From Brevundimonas nasdae (GTDB taxonomy: Bacteria; Pseudomonadota; Alphaproteobacteria; Caulobacterales; Caulobacteraceae), in NCBI RefSeq assembly GCF_016654005.1, contig NZ_JAEPWN010000002.1, positions 186,001-250,000 of the forward strand: DNA of 64,000 nucleotides, in the 5' to 3' direction. Positions 46,661 to 54,683 of this stretch are shown here, piece by piece. The notes below the pieces were generated by a model. That model saw only the letters and a list, made by a program, of their open reading frames with translations, ran no database searches and was not told the origin of the DNA. The translations under genes were made by a program, and so were the position numbers. Position 1 is the stretch's first letter, and every line of letters starts with the position of its first letter.

Positions 46661-49357
46661 ATGAACATCAATGTGAACCTCACTGGCTCGAAGGCCCGTT
46701 CGCTCGACGCGAGCAGACTGGCCCCTGCCTGGCCCCCGACAGACATCGGCGTCATGGCGATTTCCTCCGACGGCCTGACCGACGAAGTCGCCGCGCGCCG
46801 TCTGGCGCAGGACGGGGCGAACGTCGTTGCGCGCGAACGCCGCCTGTCGCCGCTGGTTCAGTTCGTGCTGGCCTTCAAGAACCCCTTCATCGGCGTGCTG
46901 CTGGCGCTGGCCGCCATCAGCAGCGTCACCGACATCATCCTGCCGATGCGGGCGGGCGAGGCACCGGACTATATCGGCGTAGTCATCATCCTGGTGATGG
47001 TGGGCCTCAGCGCCGTGCTGCGCTTCTGGCAGGAGTTCCGCTCGGCCAAGGCGGCCGAGGCGCTGAAGGCGATGGTCGGCAACTCCGCCACCGTCATGCG
47101 CCGCGCCGACGCCGCGACGCCCGGCGCACTGCGCGAAATCCCGATGGCCGAGATCGTCGTCGGCGACGTGGTCTATCTGTCGGCGGGCGACATGGTCCCG
47201 GCGGACGTGCGTCTGCTCGATTCCCGCGACCTTTTCATCAGTCAGGCCGCCCTGACCGGCGAGGCCATTCCGGTCGAGAAATACGACACCTTGGGCGCAG
47301 TGTCGGCCAAGTCCGCCGAGGCCGTGGCGACCGCCGACGGCGACCCTCTGGATCACCCCAACGCCTGTTTCATGGGCACCAATGTCGTCAGCGGCACGGC
47401 GACGGCCCTGGTCGTCGCGACCGGTCCGCGCACCTATTTCGGATCACTGGCCAAGGCCATCGTCGGGTCCCGCGCCGAGACGGCGTTCGACCGGGGCGTC
47501 AACAGCGTCAGCTGGCTGCTGATCCGCTTCATGCTGGTGATGGTTCCCATCGTGCTGCTGGTGAACGGCTTCACCAAGGGCGACTGGATGAACGCCTTCC
47601 TGTTCGCCCTGGCCGTCGCGGTCGGGCTGACCCCGGAAATGCTGCCGATGATCGTGTCGTCCAACCTGGCCAAGGGCGCCATGGCCATGTCGCGCCGCAA
47701 GGTGGTGGTGAAGCGCCTGAACGCCATTCAGAACTTCGGCGCAATGGATGTTCTGTGCACGGACAAGACCGGCACATTGACCCAGGACCGGATCATCCTG
47801 GCGCATCACTTCGACCTGTCGGGCGCAGCCGATGACCGTGTGCTGCAACTGGCCTGGCTGAACAGCCGTCATCAAAGCGGGGTCAAGAACCTGATGGACC
47901 GGGCCGTCGTCGATTTCGCCGACCGCCGTCCCGTCGCCCTGACCGCCGCGGCCGCCTATCGCAAGATCGACGAACTGCCGTTCGACTTCGTGCGTCGCCG
48001 CCTGTCCATCGTGGTCGAGAACAATGGCGACGGCGGCCAGATGCTGATCTGCAAGGGCGCGGTCGAGGAGATGCTGACCATCTCCACCGCCGTGCGCGAC
48101 GGTCAGGCGACCCGTCCGCTGGACGACGCCGAGCGCCAACGCCTGCAACAGATGGCGCGCGGCTACAACGCCGACGGATTCCGCGTATTGGTCGTGGCCA
48201 CCCGCGCCGTGCCCGCCGATCAGGCCCGCATCCGTTATGTGGTCGAGGACGAGGCTGATCTGGTGATCGAGGGCTTCCTGACCTTCCTCGACCCGCCCAA
48301 GGAGACGGCCCGACCCGCCATCGCCGCCCTGGCTGAACATGGGGTGGCGGTGAAGGTGCTGACCGGCGACAACGAGGTGGTCACCGCCAAGATCTGCCGC
48401 GAGGTGGGCCTGGAGCCGGGCCAGCCGGTTCTGGGGCGCGACATTGAGGTGATGGACGACGCAACCCTGGCCCGCGTGGTCGAGGAACGCACCGTCTTCG
48501 CCAAGCTGACGCCGCTGCAGAAATCCCGCGTGCTGAAAAGCCTTCAGGCCAATGGCCACACGGTCGGCTTCCTGGGCGACGGCATTAACGACGCTCCGGC
48601 CCTGCGCGACGCCGATGTCGGCATCTCGGTCGACAGCGGCACGGACATCGCCAAGGAATCCGCCGACATCATCCTGTTGGAAAAGAGCCTGATGGTTCTG
48701 GAGGAAGGCGTCATCAAGGGGCGCGAGACCTTCGGCAACATCATCAAATACCTGAACATGACGGCCAGCTCGAACTTCGGGAACGTCTTCTCGGTTCTGG
48801 TCGCCAGCGCCTTCATTCCCTTCCTGCCGATGCTGGCCATCCATCTGCTGATCCAGAACCTGATGTACGACTTCTCGCAACTGGCCCTGCCGTGGGACCG
48901 CATGGACAAGGCCTTCCTGAAGACGCCCCGCAAGTGGGACGCCAAGAACATCGGGCGTTTCATGGTCTGGATGGGGCCGACGTCGTCGATCTTCGACATC
49001 ACGACCTTTGCGGTCATGTGGTTCGTGTTCGCGGCCAACTCGGTGGAAATGCAGTCGCTGTTCCAGTCGGGCTGGTTCGTCGAGGGGCTGCTGTCGCAGA
49101 CGCTGGTGGTGCACATGCTGCGCACACAGAAGATCCCCTTCGTTCAGAGCACGGCGGCCCTGCCGGTTCTGCTGGCGACGGGTCTGGTCTGTGCGCTGGG
49201 CATTTATCTGCCCTTCTCGCCGGTCGGGGCGATGGTCGGACTGACGCCTCTGCCGCTGGCCTATTTCCCATGGCTGGTCGGAACCCTGCTGGCCTACTGC
49301 GTCCTGACGCAGGGTATGAAGACCCTCTATGTGCGCCGCTTTGGCCAGTGGTTCTGA
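46661..49357 (+). CDS. mgtA: Magnesium-translocating P-type ATPase MgtA
   Basis: A type IIIB P-type ATPase importing Mg2+. The cation N-terminal domain is followed by the actuator loop LTGEAIPVEKYD, the phosphorylation site CTDKTGTLTQDR, the nucleotide-binding domain with FDFVRRRLSIVVEN, the hinge VLTGDNEVVTAKICREVG, and VGFLGDGINDAPALRDADVGIS. About ten membrane helices are seen. The ATG at 46661 is preceded by AGGAG. It heads a set of same-strand genes ending with mgtC and a two-component system, preceded by an unusual leader. Confidence 0.95.
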   Translation: MNINVNLTGSKARSLDASRLAPAWPPTDIGVMAISSDGLTDEVAARRLAQDGANVVARERRLSPLVQFVLAFKNPFIGVLLALAAISSVTDIILPMRAGEAPDYIGVVIILVMVGLSAVLRFWQEFRSAKAAEALKAMVGNSATVMRRADAATPGALREIPMAEIVVGDVVYLSAGDMVPADVRLLDSRDLFISQAALTGEAIPVEKYDTLGAVSAKSAEAVATADGDPLDHPNACFMGTNVVSGTATALVVATGPRTYFGSLAKAIVGSRAETAFDRGVNSVSWLLIRFMLVMVPIVLLVNGFTKGDWMNAFLFALAVAVGLTPEMLPMIVSSNLAKGAMAMSRRKVVVKRLNAIQNFGAMDVLCTDKTGTLTQDRIILAHHFDLSGAADDRVLQLAWLNSRHQSGVKNLMDRAVVDFADRRPVALTAAAAYRKIDELPFDFVRRRLSIVVENNGDGGQMLICKGAVEEMLTISTAVRDGQATRPLDDAERQRLQQMARGYNADGFRVLVVATRAVPADQARIRYVVEDEADLVIEGFLTFLDPPKETARPAIAALAEHGVAVKVLTGDNEVVTAKICREVGLEPGQPVLGRDIEVMDDATLARVVEERTVFAKLTPLQKSRVLKSLQANGHTVGFLGDGINDAPALRDADVGISVDSGTDIAKESADIILLEKSLMVLEEGVIKGRETFGNIIKYLNMTASSNFGNVFSVLVASAFIPFLPMLAIHLLIQNLMYDFSQLALPWDRMDKAFLKTPRKWDAKNIGRFMVWMGPTSSIFDITTFAVMWFVFAANSVEMQSLFQSGWFVEGLLSQTLVVHMLRTQKIPFVQSTAALPVLLATGLVCALGIYLPFSPVGAMVGLTPLPLAYFPWLVGTLLAYCVLTQGMKTLYVRRFGQWF

Positions 49358-49373
49358 CCTGAGCTGAACAGGC

Positions 49374-49402
49374 GGGCGGTCGCGGCTTCACCCCGACCGC
49401 CC
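49374..49402 (+). terminator. Intercistronic hairpin after mgtA
   Basis: GGGCGGTCG (49374-49382) pairs with CGACCGCCC (49394-49402), followed only by CTTTC. Probably an mRNA-stabilising or attenuating hairpin between mgtA and the next small gene. Confidence 0.5.
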
Positions 49403-49426
49403 CTTTCACCGACAGGAGATGCGCCC

Positions 49427-49684
49427 ATGCGTGATCTTGCCCGTCACCGCCCCACCGCCCTGCCCGTCAACTTCACCCCGTCGCTGCTGCAAAGGGTGAC
49501 TGAGCGGCTGGACCTGTCCCGTCGCATCGGCTGGCCCTCTGCGGTCGCCGCCCGCCTGCTGCTCAGGGTCGTCCTGATCCTGACGCGGGCCAATGTCCTC
49601 AACGCCGCAGAGACGGCGGCCCTGCTTCGTGCGGTCCGCCGCCTCAATCATCTGGCCCTGTCCAGACTGATCCTCCCTCGCTGA
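49427..49684 (+). CDS. 85-residue basic small protein in the mgtA-mgtC module
   Basis: It begins MRDLARHRPTALPVNFTPSL, with an AGGAG ribosome binding site eight bases before the ATG. It is Leu/Arg-rich with two probable amphipathic helices (AVAARLLLRVVLILTRAN and ETAALLRAVRRLNHLAL) and almost no acidic residues, suggesting membrane-surface binding. MgtA-associated small proteins (MgtR, MgtS) exist in enterobacteria but are about 30 residues and a single helix; no homology is evident. Confidence 0.6.
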   Translation: MRDLARHRPTALPVNFTPSLLQRVTERLDLSRRIGWPSAVAARLLLRVVLILTRANVLNAAETAALLRAVRRLNHLALSRLILPR

Positions 49685-49701
49685 ACACGGAGCCAGATCC
49701 G

Positions 49702-49767
49702 ATGGACGACCCATCCAGTCGCGGCGGTCGAAAGGCCGCCCCGTTAAACCCGGCCGACACCGACTGA
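49702..49767 (+). CDS. Possible 21-residue mini-ORF before the outer-membrane gene
   Basis: ATG GAC GAC opens a 21-codon frame (MDDPSSRGGRKAAPLNPADTD) with GGAG nine bases upstream. Its body contains a hairpin GGCGGTC-GAAA-GGCCGCC (49723-49740). Acidic residues and prolines resemble leader peptides such as those before mgtC in Salmonella. It may equally be chance. Confidence 0.25.
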   Translation: MDDPSSRGGRKAAPLNPADTD

Positions 49768-49823
49768 GCGCGGTTTCGGCCCGATGACGGCTGCCTGCCG
49801 TCGCCCTGCCGAAAGCGTTTCTC

Positions 49824-50627
49824 ATGTCCTGCATCTTGCCTTCCTTCGCCCGTCCTTCCCTCGTTCGAAAGACGGTTTTCACCCGCTACACCTCCCTGTC
49901 CATCCTGCGCCTCGTCTGGCGTCGGCTGATCGCGCTTGGCGTCTATCTGGCCCTGCTGGGCGCCTTCTTCCTGATCGGGGTTCCCCGGGCCAATGCGGGC
50001 GCCGGGCCGCACGTCATCGACGACGCCGGGGTCGAGACGCCCGGTCAGTGCCATGTCGAAAGCTGGACGACCTGGAGCCGCAACAGCCGACTGGTCAACG
50101 CCTCGCCCGCCTGCACCTTGGAGGCCCTGCCGCGTCTGGAGGTCGGCGGCGACCTGATCGGCGTGCGCGAAGGCGGCCGCTGGAACACGACCGTCGGACC
50201 GGCGCTGAAGCTGAACCTTGGGACCGAAGGCGCGCGCGTCGACTGGGCCGTCGGCGCCGCCGCTCATTACAGCCTCCGCACCGGCGCGCTGGAGGGCGCC
50301 GCCGTCACTCTGCCAGTTACGATCAGGATCAGCGACCGCGCCCGCTTCAACGCCAACCTGGCCTGGGACCACGATCCGTCAGCCCAGCATCGCAACGCCG
50401 CCTTCTATGGCGCCCAGATCGAATACGACCTGCGCCCCGGCCTGCTGCTGATGACGGAGACGTATCAACGTCACGCAGAGCCCCTAGGCGTCCAGACGGG
50501 GCTGCGGTGGACCCCGCGCCGGGGGCCGGTGGACGTCGACCTGCTGGTCGGCCTGCCGGACAGGGGGCGTGAGACGACGCTGACGCTGGGGCTGACCTTC
50601 CGGGGCGCCGGTCCTGGCTGGAACTGA
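49824..50627 (+). CDS. Putative outer-membrane beta-barrel protein of the mgtA-mgtC module
   Basis: 267 residues. A long basic N-region and hydrophobic helix (LIALGVYLALLGAFFLIGVPRANA) look like a signal sequence cleaved near residue 58. The rest alternates like beta-strands: CHVESWTTWSRN, PRLEVGGDLIGVREGGRWNTTVGPALKLNL, RARFNANLAWDHD, FYGAQIEYDLRPGLLLMTETYQ, TTLTLGLTFRG. I read it as a small barrel, perhaps a porin-like channel or sensor. The start is uncertain, since no ribosome binding site is clear at 49824. It lies 16 bases before mgtC. Confidence 0.6.
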   Translation: MSCILPSFARPSLVRKTVFTRYTSLSILRLVWRRLIALGVYLALLGAFFLIGVPRANAGAGPHVIDDAGVETPGQCHVESWTTWSRNSRLVNASPACTLEALPRLEVGGDLIGVREGGRWNTTVGPALKLNLGTEGARVDWAVGAAAHYSLRTGALEGAAVTLPVTIRISDRARFNANLAWDHDPSAQHRNAAFYGAQIEYDLRPGLLLMTETYQRHAEPLGVQTGLRWTPRRGPVDVDLLVGLPDRGRETTLTLGLTFRGAGPGWN

Positions 50628-50643
50628 GACGAAAGGACGAGAC

Positions 50644-51342
50644 ATGACCGATTTCAACACTCTGGGACAGGCGGTCCTGGCGCTGGGCGGCGCCTTCCTG
50701 CTGGGCGGACTGATCGGGTTCGAGCGGCAATGGCGGCAACGGCTGGCGGGCCTCAGGACCAACACTCTGGTCGCCCTGGGCGCCGCCACCTTCGTGCAGT
50801 TCTCGGCGCAGTTCGACGGCGACGCCAGCCCGACCCGCGTGGCGGCCCAGATCGTGTCAGGCATCGGTTTTCTGGGCGGCGGCATCATCTTCAAGGAAGG
50901 GCTGAACGTACGCGGCCTGAACACGGCGGCGACCCTGTGGTGTTCGGCGGCGGTGGGGGCCATGTGCGGGGCCGCCTTCTTCTTCCACGCCGCCGTCGCC
51001 ACCGCCTTCCTCATCGCGGTCAACGCCCTGCTGCGCCCGTTGGTGCGCCTGCTGGACCGCCAGCCCGCCAGCCACACCGAACTGGAAAGCTGCTACGCCG
51101 TCAGCGTGGTCTGCCGCAGCGACGCCGAGGCCCATGTCCGCGCCCTGCTGCTGGGCGGACTGGGCGAGACGCTTCACATCCGCGAACTGGTCAGCGCCGA
51201 TCTGGAAGGTTCAACAAATGTCGAGGTGCGCGCCGCCATCCACGCCGAAAGCCGGCAGGACCGTCTGGTCGAACAGATCGTCGGCCGCCTCAGCCTTGAA
51301 CCCCGCATCACCGCCGCCCGCTGGCGCATCGTCGAAGCCTGA
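50644..51342 (+). CDS. mgtC: MgtC/SapB-family membrane protein
   Basis: MgtC proteins adapt cells to low Mg2+ or acid and, in Salmonella, inhibit F-type ATP synthase. The membrane domain shows LLGGLIGFERQWRQRLAGLRTNTLVALG (in part) and IVSGIGFLGGGIIFKEGLNVRGLNTAATLWCSAAVG (in part), the hallmark of the family. A C-terminal ACT-like cytoplasmic domain follows (about residues 150-232). AAGGA lies six bases before the ATG. Confidence 0.92.
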   Translation: MTDFNTLGQAVLALGGAFLLGGLIGFERQWRQRLAGLRTNTLVALGAATFVQFSAQFDGDASPTRVAAQIVSGIGFLGGGIIFKEGLNVRGLNTAATLWCSAAVGAMCGAAFFFHAAVATAFLIAVNALLRPLVRLLDRQPASHTELESCYAVSVVCRSDAEAHVRALLLGGLGETLHIRELVSADLEGSTNVEVRAAIHAESRQDRLVEQIVGRLSLEPRITAARWRIVEA

Positions 51343-51359
51343 CAGGCGGGCGACAAGAC

Positions 51360-51386
51360 CTGCGCCTTGACCTAAGCTGGGCGCAG
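51360..51386 (+). terminator. Hairpin between mgtC and the histidine kinase gene
   Basis: CTGCGCC (51360-51366) pairs with GGCGCAG (51380-51386), loop 13 bases, no T-run. It ends eight bases before the kinase start and could affect its translation. Confidence 0.4.
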
Positions 51387-51394
51387 CAACGGAG

Positions 51395-52462
51395 ATGACG
51401 GGCTTGCCAAGCGCCGCACGGATCAGATCGAATTACGCCGTCGTGCTGGCCGCCCTGGTGTTCGCCGTAGCGGCCATCTTCATCGCCGACACCCTGACCG
51501 ACTACGCCGTCGCCGTGGCCATTTTCCACACGGCGGTCATGCTGGTGGCCACGCGGTTCCTGGGTGTTCGGGCGGTGGCGGCGCTGGCTGTCGCCTGCGT
51601 GGTCCTGACCTGTCTCAGCTTCGTGCTGACGCCGGCGGGCGACTACAAGATCGGCCTGATCAACACCGGCATCAGCGTGGTCGCCATCGGCGTCACCGCC
51701 TATCTGGGCCTAAAGCTGAAAGGCGCCGAAGCCCAGATACACGAGGCCCGCGAACGCATCACCCGCATCGCCCGTCTGACGACGCTGGGCCAGTTGACCG
51801 CCTCCATCGCCCATGAGGTCAGCCAACCCCTGGCCGCCATCGCAGCCAGCGCCGGAGCCGGACGCCGCTGGCTGACCCAGCCCCAGCCCAACACCGAAAA
51901 GGCCCTGGCCGCCGTCGACCGCATCACCCGCGACGCCGACCGGGCCAGCGAGATCCTGGACCGCGTGCGGCGTCTGGCTCGCAACGAGGCGCCCGCCTCG
52001 TCCATCTTTGATCTGAACGCCGCCGTGACCGAGATCATCGCCCTGTCGTCGTCAGCGGCGGGCGCCAGCGGTGCGGTGATCAATGCGGACCTGTCTGAGA
52101 GCCTGCCTGCCGCCTTCGCCGACCGGGTGCAGGTGCAGCAGGTGGTCAGCAACCTGCTGCTGAACGGGATCGAGGCCGCATCCGCCGTCCCGAAACTCAG
52201 CCCCCGACTGACCGTCACCACCCGTCTGGTCCAGGACCGCCTGACGGTCGCCGTCGCCGATAACGGCCCGGGGCTGTCAGCCGAGGCGGCGGAGCATCTT
52301 TACGACGCCTTCTGGACCACCAAGACCGGCGGTTTCGGCCTGGGCCTGACCATCTGCCGCACCATCGTCGAGGCCAATGGCGGGCGCATCTGGACCGAGG
52401 CCTCGCCTATGGGCGGCGCCCGTTTCGCCTTCGACCTGCCCGTCGCCGGAGACAAGCCATGA
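51395..52462 (+). CDS. Membrane sensor histidine kinase
   Basis: 355 residues. Four membrane helices occupy about residues 14-108 with little periplasmic sequence, then a coiled stretch, the HisKA domain with phospho-acceptor His140 (SIAHEVSQPLAAI), and the HATPase domain (NLLLNGIEAA, DNGPGLS, GFGLGLTICRTIVEANGG). The dimerisation helix is FixL/TodS-like. The assigned ATG has GGAG directly touching it; an in-frame TTG at 51404 has better spacing. It overlaps the regulator gene by four bases. Its position 52 bases after mgtC suggests control of the Mg module, an inference. Confidence 0.88.
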   Translation: MTGLPSAARIRSNYAVVLAALVFAVAAIFIADTLTDYAVAVAIFHTAVMLVATRFLGVRAVAALAVACVVLTCLSFVLTPAGDYKIGLINTGISVVAIGVTAYLGLKLKGAEAQIHEARERITRIARLTTLGQLTASIAHEVSQPLAAIAASAGAGRRWLTQPQPNTEKALAAVDRITRDADRASEILDRVRRLARNEAPASSIFDLNAAVTEIIALSSSAAGASGAVINADLSESLPAAFADRVQVQQVVSNLLLNGIEAASAVPKLSPRLTVTTRLVQDRLTVAVADNGPGLSAEAAEHLYDAFWTTKTGGFGLGLTICRTIVEANGGRIWTEASPMGGARFAFDLPVAGDKP

Positions 52463-53085
52463 CCCCGGATCAGCCAGCGCCCACCGTCTATGTGATCGAC
52501 GACGACGCCTCGCTGCGCGCCAGCCTGGCGGACCTGCTGGATTCCGTGTCCCTGCACACCCGCGTCTTCGCCTCGGTGCAGGACTTTCTGACCGCGCCGC
52601 GCGGCGAGGGGCCCGCCTGCCTGATCCTGGACGTGCGGATGCCGGGCCAGAGCGGAACGGACTTTCATCAGCAGATGGAGCGGCTGGGCGTGCGCCTGCC
52701 GGTCATATTCATCACCGGTCACGGCGACATCGCCATGGGCGTCAAGGCGATCAAGGACGGCGCCGTCGACTTCCTGACCAAGCCCTTCCGCGATCAGGAC
52801 CTGCTGGACGCGGTTCAGGTCGCCCTAGAGCGTGACCGCCAGCGACTGGCGCAAGCCGTCTCGACCTCGTCCCTTCAAGACCGCTGGCGCAGCCTGACCC
52901 CTGGTGAACGCGAGGTCGTGCGTCTGGTCGTGCGGGGCCAGTTGAACAAGCAGATCGCCGCCGAACTGGACGTCAAGGAAATCACCGTCAAAGTCCGCCG
53001 CGCCAAATCCATGAAGAAAATGGGCGCCGCCTCACTGACCGATCTGGTGCGAATGACCGACGAACTGACGGCGTTAGAGGGATAA
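52459..53085 (+). CDS. FixJ-family response regulator
   Basis: Receiver domain with acidic residues in VYVIDDDASLR, phospho-acceptor Asp58 in ILDVRMPG, the switch threonine in FITGHGD and the lysine in FLTKPF. A LuxR-type helix-turn-helix follows (LTPGEREVVRLVVRGQLNKQIAAEL, then VKVRRAKSMKKMG). Length 208, standard for FixJ/TodT types. Cognate partner of the kinase upstream by overlap and class. Confidence 0.9.
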   Translation: MTPDQPAPTVYVIDDDASLRASLADLLDSVSLHTRVFASVQDFLTAPRGEGPACLILDVRMPGQSGTDFHQQMERLGVRLPVIFITGHGDIAMGVKAIKDGAVDFLTKPFRDQDLLDAVQVALERDRQRLAQAVSTSSLQDRWRSLTPGEREVVRLVVRGQLNKQIAAELDVKEITVKVRRAKSMKKMGAASLTDLVRMTDELTALEG

Positions 53086-53107
53086 ATGCAAAACCAGAAG
53101 AATTAGA

Positions 53108-54079
53108 TCAGTCGAACACGGACGCCAGTTGTTCTGGCCCCGCGCCTTCCTTGATTGCGCGCAGTTCGTAATAAAGCGCCGCCACGCCAGCCGAGGCCAC
53201 CACGCTGGTCAGGGTGTTGGTCAGGGCGTTGGTGATCATGGTCACGACTGTACCGGGCGCGCCGCCGCCGAAGGTCCCACCAGCCGCCAGGTTCACCCCG
53301 CCCACCAACATGCCCACGACCATCGACAGGACCAGATAGATCACCAGCAGGCCGAATATGTGCCAGCGATAGCCGCGCGTCAGGTCGCGACTGCGCTGCA
53401 TGGCTTCGAAAACGCCGCGCTTTTCAGCGACGACAGCAGGCGCCGATACGGACCACAGGACCGTCAACATTATGCCCGGCACAATCAATAGGATGTAGCC
53501 GAATCCTGTCGCTACGCCCGCGACGATCGCCAACCCCAAAAGCGGCAGGAACACTTTCGCACCCGCGCTCAGCGCCTCGCCAAAGGTGGTCTGCTTGTCG
53601 TTGAAGCTGTTGATCGCCGCCTTGACGACCATACCCTGCACCACATAGGCGCCCACCAAATACAAGGCCCAGCCCAGGATCATGGCAAGAAACGCCGTGG
53701 CGCTTGCCTCACTGGTGGTCAGATCGGCCTGACCGAAGGCCATCAAGGCGCTCGGGATGCCGACGAACAGGGCTGCGGCGGCAAAGAAGGCCATCCAGTT
53801 GCCCCTGATGGTCGAAAACGTCCGCCCAATCACCCGCCCAAGATCAAATCCTCCAAAACTGGACGACGTTCGAGGGGTTGCGCTCGCGATCGGCGGCGTC
53901 GCCAGGGCCATGATATCCTGCGCCTGGCGGTCGTCGGTGGCGATGAAATCCACGCGCTGCCCCACCTTCAAGGGCGAGGTCGCACGGACGGCGGAAGGCT
54001 CAAATCGATAACGCGCACCATCATCGCCAACGATGCTGCCAGTTCCGGCCTCATCGATCCCCAACACTTCACCGCGCAT
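53108..54079 (-). CDS. OB-fold/cold-shock-like domain fused to a multi-helix membrane domain
   Basis: The first 60 or so residues (MRGEVLGIDEAGTGSIVGDD, then RYRFEPSAV, PLKVGQRVDFIATDDRQAQDI) resemble a cold-shock/OB module. After a Ser/Thr/Pro linker comes a membrane domain with about six helices and the pattern IVPGIMLTVLWSVSAPAVVAEKRGVFEAMQRSRDLTRG (in part), as in the glycerophosphodiester phosphodiesterase membrane-domain family of unknown function. 323 residues. Convergent with the response regulator upstream; monocistronic. Confidence 0.7.
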   Translation of the reverse strand: MRGEVLGIDEAGTGSIVGDDGARYRFEPSAVRATSPLKVGQRVDFIATDDRQAQDIMALATPPIASATPRTSSSFGGFDLGRVIGRTFSTIRGNWMAFFAAAALFVGIPSALMAFGQADLTTSEASATAFLAMILGWALYLVGAYVVQGMVVKAAINSFNDKQTTFGEALSAGAKVFLPLLGLAIVAGVATGFGYILLIVPGIMLTVLWSVSAPAVVAEKRGVFEAMQRSRDLTRGYRWHIFGLLVIYLVLSMVVGMLVGGVNLAAGGTFGGGAPGTVVTMITNALTNTLTSVVASAGVAALYYELRAIKEGAGPEQLASVFD

Positions 54080-54146
54080 CGTCGCTCCAGCCGCACTGTC
54101 GTCCTGCGGCTATAATGACCAGCGATATGCGCGGAGCAAGCCGCCT

Positions 54147-54683
54147 TCAGGTCACCCGACGCTTTTCCAGTTTCCGCGCCAGGGTGCGTCGATGCATCCC
54201 CAGCCTGCGCGCGGCCTCGGAGATGTTGAAATCCGTCTCGACCAGGGTTTCGTGGATACGCTCCCACTCCAGCGTCTTGATCGAGGTGGGACGTGTGCCC
54301 AGAGGAGTCTCGGCGTCGCCGTCGGCCCGGCCGAACGCGGTTTCGATGTCGTCGGTGCTGGCGGGCTTGGCCAGATAATGCCGCGCGCCCAGTTTGATCG
54401 CCTCCACCGCCGTGGCGATGCTGGCGAACCCCGTCAGAACCACGATGTTCATTTCGGGGTCGAACGCGTGCAACGTCTCCACACAGTTCAGGCCAGATGC
54501 GCCGCCCAGCTTCAGGTCGACCACGGCATAGCCCGGCCGATGCACCTTCAGTACGTCGGCCATCTGTTCGGGGCTGGCCGCGCTGACGACCATGTAGCCC
54601 CGGCGTTCGAATGATCGTCGCAAGGTCGTGGAGAAGGATTCGTCGTCCTCGACGATCAGCAGCAGTCGCGTGTCATCGGTCAT
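54147..54683 (-). CDS. regA: Redox response regulator RegA (ActR/PrrA)
   Basis: Receiver domain with LLLIVEDDESF, phospho-acceptor Asp56 in VVDLKLGGASGL and lysine in YLAKPAS. A Fis-type helix-turn-helix follows, ending in SEAARRLGMHRRTLARKLEKR, the highly conserved RegA DNA-binding helix. Length 178. The ATG at 54683 overlaps regB by eleven bases. RegA controls respiration, terminal oxidases and redox-balancing pathways in alphaproteobacteria. Confidence 0.93.
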   Translation of the reverse strand: MTDDTRLLLIVEDDESFSTTLRRSFERRGYMVVSAASPEQMADVLKVHRPGYAVVDLKLGGASGLNCVETLHAFDPEMNIVVLTGFASIATAVEAIKLGARHYLAKPASTDDIETAFGRADGDAETPLGTRPTSIKTLEWERIHETLVETDFNISEAARRLGMHRRTLARKLEKRRVT

